A DNA stretch of 20,584 nucleotides from CAZISM01 sp964541895 (GTDB lineage Bacteria; Zhuqueibacterota; Zhuqueibacteria; Residuimicrobiales; Residuimicrobiaceae), in the NCBI GenBank assembly GCA_964541895.1, contig CAZISM010000094.1, positions 1 to 20,584 on the forward strand. Reading direction: 5' to 3'. Each line of letters begins with the position of its first letter. Within the stretch, counting starts at the first letter, position 1. Of the stretch, positions 15,195 through 20,584 are shown one piece after another. The position numbers and the translations under genes were made by a program. The notes under the pieces are model-generated. The model did not search any database, was not told the DNA's origin, and saw only the letters and a list, made by a program, of their open reading frames with translations.

Positions 15195-15441
15195 CTTCGA
15201 TATCCGGCAAAGATTTTAGCATTTGTGCTTGATTATCCTGTTATGATTTGCTAATTTAGCGGCAATTGGGGGAACGAAGCACACGGGTATTACGATCGGA
15301 TCGTCGGAAAATAGAGGGGACGTGGATCCATAGCCAAAGATCATCTGCTTTCAATTTTTAAGTTTGGCTTGAAAATCACTCCTATCAGGTATAAGCTTTG
15401 ATCACAACATTGCCTTACTTTAACCCGGACAAGTCGGAACC

Positions 15442-15635
15442 AAATGTCGGACACCTCAAGAGTTTGTCGCAAAAGGTTTTTGAACGCCGGGTGTCGCGCT
15501 TTTGCGACCCCGGGTGTTCCGAGAGCGGGTCTACCGGTGCAGATTCGATAGCGGGACATCCGGAGATGCCGCAAAGGGCGCGGCAACATCCGGGGTCCCT
15601 TGTTTTGCAACAGTCTCCACAGGTGTACGACATTT
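15442..15635 (+). repeat. Dispersed hairpin repeat, copy C, with terminal inverted repeats (MITE-like)
   Basis: The 194-bp unit begins AAATGTCGGACACCT (15442-15456) and ends AGGTGTACGACATTT (15621-15635), inverted repeats matching at 14 of 15 positions. Inside are the GTCGC/GCGAC hairpin (GTGTCGCGCTTTTGCGACC near 15490-15508) and a GCCGC/GCGGC hairpin followed by ATCCGGGGTCCCTTG, as in copy B. No target-site duplication is evident and no transposase is encoded. It ends 37 bp before the start of the DUF6588-like gene. The 247 bp between the MlaC-like gene and this repeat hold no gene. Confidence 0.82.
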
Positions 15636-15672
15636 TTGAACGTCTCGCGTACTACACTAAATTGGAGGTCGT

Positions 15673-16557
15673 ATGAGAAAATGCTTCATCCTTTCGGCTC
15701 TGCTTCTCATGGGCATCTCGTTCACTCCCTGTTTTGCCCAGGATATCGATCAGATGGTATCCAGCTATCTCGGGGATAACGGACAGGGGTATATAAAACC
15801 TCTGGGCGATGCGTTCGGCAGTTCACTCAACAGCGGCTTTTATCACAGCGCCCGCATAAAAAAGGGTTTTCACCTGAGTCTTGGTGTTCACAGTATGCTG
15901 GCCCAGATCAGCGATGAGCAGCGCGTCTTTAAAGCCAGCACCGAGGGTGGATTTTCGCCGGCCAAGACTGTTGAGGCACCGACCATTTTCGGAAAAGCGG
16001 AACCGGTTGTCGTGAAAGGTGATGCGGGAACGGCCTTTACGTTTCCCAGCGGCCTTGATGTGGAAAGATTGCCCCTGGCTGTGCCACAGGTGACCGTCGG
16101 CGCGTTATTCGGTACTGAAGCCACCGTGCGCTTTATGCAGATGGACCTGGGTGAGAATTTCAAGCAGCTCAAATTATTGGGGTACGGGGTTCGCCATTCG
16201 GTTTCCCAGTATATTCCCGCCTTTCCTGTTGATCTGGCAGCGGCTGTTTACATGCAGCAGTTTAAAATCGGCGATATCGTCGATGCCAACGCGTTCTATT
16301 ACGGCGTGCAGGCAAGCAAAAAGGCCAGCATCCTCACTCTGTACGGCGGGATCGGCATCAGTCAGTCGACGATGAAGATCAAATACGAAAACGACTCTAC
16401 AGATGATCCGGTGGAGATCGCATTTGACTTAAAGTCCGATGGAAAAATGTGCGCTACCGCAGGAATCTGTTTTGATTTAGGAGGGCTCTATATCAATGCG
16501 GATTATAATATGGGCGCGCAAAATATTCTGACCGCTGGTTTGGGCTTTAGCTTTTAA
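15673..16557 (+). CDS. DUF6588-like outer-membrane beta-barrel protein
   Basis: 294 residues with a signal peptide (MRKCFILSALLLMGISFTPCFAQ). The mature start, IDQMVSSYLGDNGQGYIKPLGDAFGSSLNSGFYHSA read in short blocks, matches the DUF6588 opening (a Tyr/Pro-Leu-Gly region, then Asn-Ser-Gly-Phe/Trp before the first strand). The rest is amphipathic strands such as KGFHLSLGVHSML and LYGGIGISQS, ending GLGFSF with a terminal Phe as in outer-membrane barrels. Function of the family is not known. GGAGG sits four bases before the ATG. The lipoprotein gene follows after 11 bp, so the two form an operon and the products probably meet at the outer membrane. Confidence 0.78.
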   Translation: MRKCFILSALLLMGISFTPCFAQDIDQMVSSYLGDNGQGYIKPLGDAFGSSLNSGFYHSARIKKGFHLSLGVHSMLAQISDEQRVFKASTEGGFSPAKTVEAPTIFGKAEPVVVKGDAGTAFTFPSGLDVERLPLAVPQVTVGALFGTEATVRFMQMDLGENFKQLKLLGYGVRHSVSQYIPAFPVDLAAAVYMQQFKIGDIVDANAFYYGVQASKKASILTLYGGIGISQSTMKIKYENDSTDDPVEIAFDLKSDGKMCATAGICFDLGGLYINADYNMGAQNILTAGLGFSF

Positions 16558-16568
16558 GGAGATTGGCC

Positions 16569-17195
16569 ATGAAAAAAGCATTGTTGGTATTAATTCTGAT
16601 AATATTTTCATTGGGTTGCAGCAAAATCAGCCGCATGGACGTCGTGAAATTTGACAAGGATTTTGACTATAATTTTGTGACGGACGGAAATTTATTTCCT
16701 ACTGTAAAAACATTCACCCGCCAGCAACTGATGAGTAAATTGGATTTGCCCGATGATGCGGAGATTATAAGCGTGGAAATTGAAGGCCTTGAATTTAATC
16801 TAAAGGCCGCTTCTGATAATGTTACCAAAGGAGCCGTCGTAAGAGTCACGGTAAAGGTCAGTTCGATGGAAAAACCGATTGTTAGAGATACAAAAATTAC
16901 TATAGATCGACTTGGCAATATCTGGCAAGGCTGGAAGCCTCTCAGTCTTTTGGCCTCAGAGGGTGTCAGTTTGCTTAAAAGTCAAATCACGGATTGGGTG
17001 AACAAATATTCATCTATCGATTCGATCACCATGACCGCTTTTGCCGCTCCGGATCCTGCCAATTCCGGAAGGCTGTCCATTGATTTTGATCTCAAGCTGA
17101 AAGCAACGATAACGTACCGGCATTGTGTCGATTCACCCAAGTTGCTCGGCGGCGAAGGCCTTGAATGCGAAAAAGCGCTGTTGAATTCAAAGTAG
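16569..17195 (+). CDS. Hypothetical lipoprotein
   Basis: 208 residues from ATG 16569, six bases after AAGGAGA; the TTG at 16563 is too close to that site. MKKALLVLILIIFSLGC is a lipoprotein signal with lipobox SLGC, giving a lipid-anchored Cys at 17. The mature chain alternates strands (AEIISVEIEGLEFNLKAA, GAVVRVTVKVS) with a helix near SEGVSLLKSQITDWV, ending in RLSIDFDLKLKATITY. No family is recognised; the strand pattern resembles small periplasmic ligand-binding or barrel-associated proteins. It follows the DUF6588-like gene closely and is ended by the strong terminator at 17278. Confidence 0.75.
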   Translation: MKKALLVLILIIFSLGCSKISRMDVVKFDKDFDYNFVTDGNLFPTVKTFTRQQLMSKLDLPDDAEIISVEIEGLEFNLKAASDNVTKGAVVRVTVKVSSMEKPIVRDTKITIDRLGNIWQGWKPLSLLASEGVSLLKSQITDWVNKYSSIDSITMTAFAAPDPANSGRLSIDFDLKLKATITYRHCVDSPKLLGGEGLECEKALLNSK

Positions 17196-17277
17196 CAAGA
17201 GTACGAGCCGCGGCAAAAGTAAATCGATGAACCCCTCCGGCAATATCAGGATTCAACGTGACCGGTGAAATTGATAT

Positions 17278-17325
17278 AAAAAAACCTTGCGAAGCATCAA
17301 AGGCTTCGCAAGGTTTTATTTTTTT
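17278..17325. terminator. Bidirectional rho-independent terminator
   Basis: A perfect 15-bp stem, AAAACCTTGCGAAGC (17281-17295) with GCTTCGCAAGGTTTT (17303-17317), loop ATCAAAG, has a T-run on the right (17319-17325) and an A-run on the left (17278-17284). It ends the lipoprotein operon from the left and the phosphatase gene from the right, which converge here. Confidence 0.93.
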
Positions 17326-17373
17326 GAATCATCGGTTTTGAGCTTGTATTTATATAGGCCCCGCCAGCTCTTC

Positions 17374-19635
17374 CTATTTTAGCAAGACCGCCCGCTGCAC
17401 CTGACTGTATTCCGGCGAATTAAACTTTATGAAATAGACGCCTGTGGCCGCCGCTTGCCCGGATTCATCAACGCCATCCCAGCGAATTTGATGCGTCCCC
17501 GAAGGTACCGCGCCGCTGGCCAGAGTCCGCACCAGACGACCGATCAGGTCATGAACGGTCAATTGGATGTTGGTCCTGGTTTTTATATCGAAAGAGACCG
17601 TGGTGCTGGCGTTAAATGGGTTGGGATAATTGGGATGCAGCATGAACGCACCGGGTTGCGATGCAGTCTGTCCTGCCGCTGCCACGGCACTGGCGTTTTT
17701 GGAGATAAAGACTTCATCGATCAGCTGGCCGTTGAGATTAATCGCCTGCAGGGTGCAGAGATCGCCGTCGACCTGAATATAGCTGAAATGATGTTCGTTG
17801 ATACGCTTGGCCACGTGCTCGTAGGTATAGGGCTGCGAACCGTCTTCCAGGGGAGCGCCGCCGCCGCCGGTGATGATATAATAGACACCGTTCAAGCAGC
17901 CGCGTTCATAATTGTGGGTGTGCCCGCTAAAGCTCATATCCACACCGTACTTTTCATACAGCGGGATCAGGTAGGTGCGCACGTTTATTTCGCCGGGATA
18001 GCCCGGCCAGCCTTCGCTATAGGGTGGCTGATGATTGATGACAAAGGTCCACATGGTCTGCTTGCGCATGTTGGACGCTAAATCCGCTTCCAGCCATTTG
18101 TATTGTGGGCTGGAAGGATCATAGGGGAGATTCGTGTCCAGAGAGATGACATGCACATTGCCATAATTGACCGAGTAATAGCGTTCCGTGCTGTCTGGAT
18201 TGTTATGGAAAAGATTGAACGAATTCAAGTAGGTCATGGCCCCGTCTGTATAAGTATCATGGTTGCCGATGCAGGTGAAAATAGTCGCGTGTTTGAGAAT
18301 ATCCTTATAGGGCTGATAGTACACCAGGTCATACTCTTCGCCGATGTGTTGATTGATGTCGCCGACATGCAGGCCAAAATCGAATTCTTTTTTCTGAATT
18401 TGTTCGGCAACCTTGAGCTGTTCCGGGGTTGAACCAAATCCGGCATACGGACTGCTGTCGCCGATGACAAAGAACTTTACCTCTTTGGTGGAAGCCGGTT
18501 TGGCGGTGTAGAAATATTCCGTGACGGTTGTTCCAGAGTCAAGAACGGCGCGGTAGTAATATTTGGATTCCGGTGCCAGTCCGGACAAGGCGGCGCGATG
18601 ATCGTTGGCCGGATCGGCCTTATGGAATGTCTGTTCGCAGGCCGGAGTGGTGCCCCAATGCAGCGTGGTGGGCATCGCTTTCGTCGTGTTCCATTGAATC
18701 AGTGCCGAAGTGGTGGTCGGCATTTCCAGATGCGGATAACGGGGAGACACTACAACCGGGTCCGGTTCGCCGGCCAGATAATAAACGCCGTACTCTCCCA
18801 TGGGCGGATTGGATTCGTGGGTGGTTTCGCCGAAATTGCTGTTGTAAAAACTTCGCACCGCCAGGTAATAGTCACCGTCTTTGGCAAAGATGCCCTTCAT
18901 CCGTGAAAAGGTGCAGTTGGTGGCGCCGGATGGTGTCGTTACGTTGCCCAGGTCATCGTTTTTCGCCACTTCTTTGCCGTCGCTGTCATAGAGAACGATG
19001 TAACTGTCGAAATCGCGGACATCCTGATCGAGAATGGGCGTGGTGCCGATGGTAAATTGCTGTCCTTTTGTTCCGGACAGCTTGTAGTAATCGATGTCAT
19101 TGGCCGGATAGATGGCGCCGTAAACGGTATCGGCCTGCGCCAGCACACTGACGCCGGCCGCAGCGGCCATCGAGTTGTCGGGCTCGTGCGTAACCAGCTT
19201 GGGCAGCCCGCGTCCTCCGGCAAATCGTACCTTGTAGGCGCCGCTGGCCGTGCCGGCGTTGTTGATGCGCACGTCATACCGGCCCGTGACTTTGGGTACA
19301 TAGCCGGACAACCTGAAATTGTTGTTGCCGTTGCGGCCGGCTACGCTGGCTGTCAGCAGATTGGTGGAAGCTCCCTCGAGAAACACCTGTACATTCGGCG
19401 CCACACCGGATGCGTTTTCCACGCTGGTCACATAGTACATACAGTCTTTTTTCCAGTTCACGGTGAAAAAATCAATATCGCCGGCAGAACCAAACGATGC
19501 ACTGATGATCGTCGGATTGGCGAGTGTCACCGGATTCGCCAGGCTGCGAGAATCATTGGGTTCGGTTTCACTGAGCTGAGCGGAAGCGATGGTGGCTGTC
19601 AACAAACCCATCATAGCAAACAGGAACTTGTACAT
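17374..19635 (-). CDS. T9SS-exported purple-acid-phosphatase-like metallophosphoesterase
   Basis: 753 residues. The start is the ATG at 19635 with AAGGAG six bases upstream and signal peptide MYKFLFAMMGLLTATIASAQ; the longer frame to 19767 lacks a site. Residues about 23-138 and 150-260 are two pre-peptidase-like (PPC) beta domains, each opening with a Glu-Pro-(Asn/Asp) motif (TEPNDS, HEPDNS). Residues 298-378 are a fibronectin-like N-terminal domain of purple acid phosphatases. The catalytic domain has GDS (D393), GDI (D426), GNHD (N458), NHQP (H535) and GHTHNYER (H572, H574). The metal-ligand Tyr three residues after the second Asp is Q429, so the purple Fe-Tyr centre is probably absent. 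Residues about 664-753 are a T9SS type A sorting domain (PNYPNPFNASTTVSFDI). The enzyme should hydrolyse phosphate esters at the cell surface or outside. Confidence 0.9.
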   Translation of the reverse strand: MYKFLFAMMGLLTATIASAQLSETEPNDSRSLANPVTLANPTIISASFGSAGDIDFFTVNWKKDCMYYVTSVENASGVAPNVQVFLEGASTNLLTASVAGRNGNNNFRLSGYVPKVTGRYDVRINNAGTASGAYKVRFAGGRGLPKLVTHEPDNSMAAAAGVSVLAQADTVYGAIYPANDIDYYKLSGTKGQQFTIGTTPILDQDVRDFDSYIVLYDSDGKEVAKNDDLGNVTTPSGATNCTFSRMKGIFAKDGDYYLAVRSFYNSNFGETTHESNPPMGEYGVYYLAGEPDPVVVSPRYPHLEMPTTTSALIQWNTTKAMPTTLHWGTTPACEQTFHKADPANDHRAALSGLAPESKYYYRAVLDSGTTVTEYFYTAKPASTKEVKFFVIGDSSPYAGFGSTPEQLKVAEQIQKKEFDFGLHVGDINQHIGEEYDLVYYQPYKDILKHATIFTCIGNHDTYTDGAMTYLNSFNLFHNNPDSTERYYSVNYGNVHVISLDTNLPYDPSSPQYKWLEADLASNMRKQTMWTFVINHQPPYSEGWPGYPGEINVRTYLIPLYEKYGVDMSFSGHTHNYERGCLNGVYYIITGGGGAPLEDGSQPYTYEHVAKRINEHHFSYIQVDGDLCTLQAINLNGQLIDEVFISKNASAVAAAGQTASQPGAFMLHPNYPNPFNASTTVSFDIKTRTNIQLTVHDLIGRLVRTLASGAVPSGTHQIRWDGVDESGQAAATGVYFIKFNSPEYSQVQRAVLLK

Positions 19636-19793
19636 GACGACTCCTTTATGACAACAATGATTATTGTATCCTTGTAAGAGACCTGAAAAGCATGAAGACA
19701 GAAGGGTGATTATCGGCAGGACCTGAGAAGCAACTTGGACTTTCAACCTGTGCTGATACGACACCATTACTGTTCTATTTTATCCTGGATGGT

Positions 19794-19822
19794 AAATTAA
19801 TCAATCGAACCAACAATGTCAA
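19794..19822 (-). promoter_or_regulatory. Candidate promoter of the metallophosphoesterase gene
   Basis: On the minus strand a perfect TTGACA (19817-19822) is followed by 17 bp and TAATTT (19794-19799). It would give a leader of about 150 bases before the start at 19635. The -10 is weak. Confidence 0.45.
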
Positions 19823-19951
19823 GCCTAAACCACGAGGTTGTGAATCTGCGCTCATAGGGATATGAATGAATTTACGATTCTGTCAGCGATCGCTATTAGA
19901 GCGCGGAGTTACTACTCTGCGTGGGTAGAAGGGCGGCTTGGCGTGCCCAAA

Positions 19952-19974
19952 CCGGCGTTTGCCGGCGGACCGGC
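19952..19974 (+). promoter_or_regulatory. Three-arm alternating hairpin in a leader region
   Basis: CCGGC-GTTT-GCCGG-CGGA-CCGGC: the middle arm can pair with the first or the third, giving two exclusive stems. It lies about 105 bp before the small membrane protein gene at 20080. No T-run follows, and no known riboswitch class is recognised. The rest of 19823-20079 shows no gene. Confidence 0.35.
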
Positions 19975-20079
19975 ACGATGCAGACTTTAGCAACCATAGC
20001 TTGGACAAGGTACATCCGTATGGCCTTATCTGCTATCGATTTCCCTTGCCTTTTTCCTGGAAAACCATATCTTGTAAAC

Positions 20080-20430
20080 ATGAACAAAGCTGCTAAATAT
20101 TTCCGAATGTACCTGCTTCTGCTTTTCTATGGCCTGATCGTATGGGCAGGATCCTTTTTGGCCTTGCAGGGATGCTGCTTCTTTGGCAGAAAAAGTGATA
20201 CGGCTAACCTGGTCAAGAGCGATGCGCCACCGGCCTGGCGTGTTCACACGACACAGAACAGGCACCTCCGTCTGTTCCCCAAACTGGAAATCAAGCCCGC
20301 CGTCGCTGTTGCCGATTCTCCGTTTCCTAAAGCAACGCAGCTGCAGAGCTTTGTTCAACCCTCACCGGTGCTGCTCCGCTGTTCATTCAAGTATTACCGT
20401 TTCCAACCTCGAGATCCTCCTGCAGCGTAA
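20080..20430 (+). CDS. Small membrane-anchored hypothetical protein
   Basis: 116 residues. MNKAAKYFRMYLLLLFYGLI... gives one hydrophobic segment (about 10-34) containing GCC at 31-33, acting as an anchor or signal. The rest is basic and proline-rich with no clear fold, ending FQPRDPPAA. Short proteins with such PPAA-type tails are often found in front of metal-efflux or TonB-receptor genes; this is a loose resemblance. The ribosome site is weak (GGAAAA), which lowers confidence. ATG 20080 is chosen because it begins the hydrophobic segment; the frame is open further upstream to 19921 without signals. Confidence 0.5.
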   Translation: MNKAAKYFRMYLLLLFYGLIVWAGSFLALQGCCFFGRKSDTANLVKSDAPPAWRVHTTQNRHLRLFPKLEIKPAVAVADSPFPKATQLQSFVQPSPVLLRCSFKYYRFQPRDPPAA

Positions 20431-20452
20431 TGTGTCCTCCGCTTTTTCCAGG

Positions 20453-20458
20453 TATAAT
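20453..20458 (+). promoter_or_regulatory. Candidate -10 element for the gene at 20538
   Basis: A perfect TATAAT lies 80 bp before the next start codon. The -35 region (about 20430-20435, ATGTGT) is poor, so either an activator is needed or the match is chance. Confidence 0.35.
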
Positions 20459-20537
20459 AGTGGCCCATCCCGAATCGCAGGCGACCGTTCGCTGCGCGGG
20501 GATGGCTGGTGCCGTTTTATGTGCAGGAGAATTACGC

Positions 20538-20584
20538 ATGAATCCCAAAGATAAAAACATCAAAAGCGGTGATGATGGCATATC
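20538..20584 (+). CDS. Start of a gene cut by the right window edge
   Basis: ATG at 20538 follows AGGAGA with seven bases between, and the 15 visible codons read MNPKDKNIKSGDDGI. Too short to assign. The hydrophilic start argues against a signal peptide at once, though one could follow. Confidence 0.55.
   Translation, partial: MNPKDKNIKSGDDGI

Noticed and set aside
15636..15663. TTGAAC-16-TAAATT as a promoter supplied by the end of repeat C.
   Set aside because: The implied transcription start would fall at or after the ribosome site (15664-15668), leaving no leader for translation.

Overview
The window looks like one scaffold of a metagenome-derived or draft genome; a run of exactly 100 N at 6436-6535 is a scaffold gap. 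The organism is most likely a Gram-negative member of the Bacteroidota/FCB superphylum (Calditrichota, KSB1, Ignavibacteria or relatives). Two large secreted proteins end in a type IX secretion (Por) C-terminal sorting domain with the NYPNPFN motif, there is an outer-membrane barrel of the DUF6588 type plus a lipoprotein, and a MlaC-like periplasmic protein. GC content is moderate and Shine-Dalgarno sites are clear. A selenocysteine tRNA shows that the host decodes UGA as Sec somewhere in its genome, although no selenoprotein gene could be found here.

Layout. 1-2481 (minus): an operon of a KamA-family radical SAM/PLP aminomutase, whose substrate-site residues resemble glutamate rather than lysine 2,3-aminomutase, followed 7 bp later by a secreted HExxH metallopeptidase that runs off the left edge. 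2590-2678: a truncated copy (A) of a dispersed hairpin repeat. 2759-2891: selC with its own consensus-like promoter. 2892-4197: gene-poor and decaying, with a clear DUF5131 (phage Gp37/Gp68-like) pseudogene at 3732-4030. 4198-6039 (minus): a secreted NTF2-like/DUF4440 plus TPR protein. 6040-7068: terminator, gene fragments, scaffold gap and repeat copy B. 7069-8721 (plus): a T9SS-exported carbohydrate-type beta-sandwich protein.

9105-14318 (plus) is the centrepiece: six overlapping genes forming a stressosome signalling module. They encode a SpoIIAA-like protein, RsbR, RsbS, the switch kinase RsbT, a fusion of an RsbT-like GHKL domain with a PP2C phosphatase (RsbX-like), and a fusion of another RsbT-like GHKL domain with a hybrid histidine kinase carrying two receiver domains. 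RsbR and RsbS would form the sensory scaffold, RsbT would phosphorylate them and leave, and the phosphatase would reset them. The RsbT-like head of the hybrid kinase is the obvious candidate for connecting this partner-switch to phosphorelay output. No sigma factor, Hpt domain or DNA-binding output gene follows.

14592-15194: MlaC-like protein. 15442-15635: repeat copy C with terminal inverted repeats. 15673-17195: DUF6588-like barrel plus lipoprotein, ending at a strong bidirectional terminator (17278-17325) shared with the convergent gene at 17374-19635, a T9SS-exported purple-acid-phosphatase-like enzyme. 20080-20430: small membrane-anchored protein; 20538-end: first codons of another gene.
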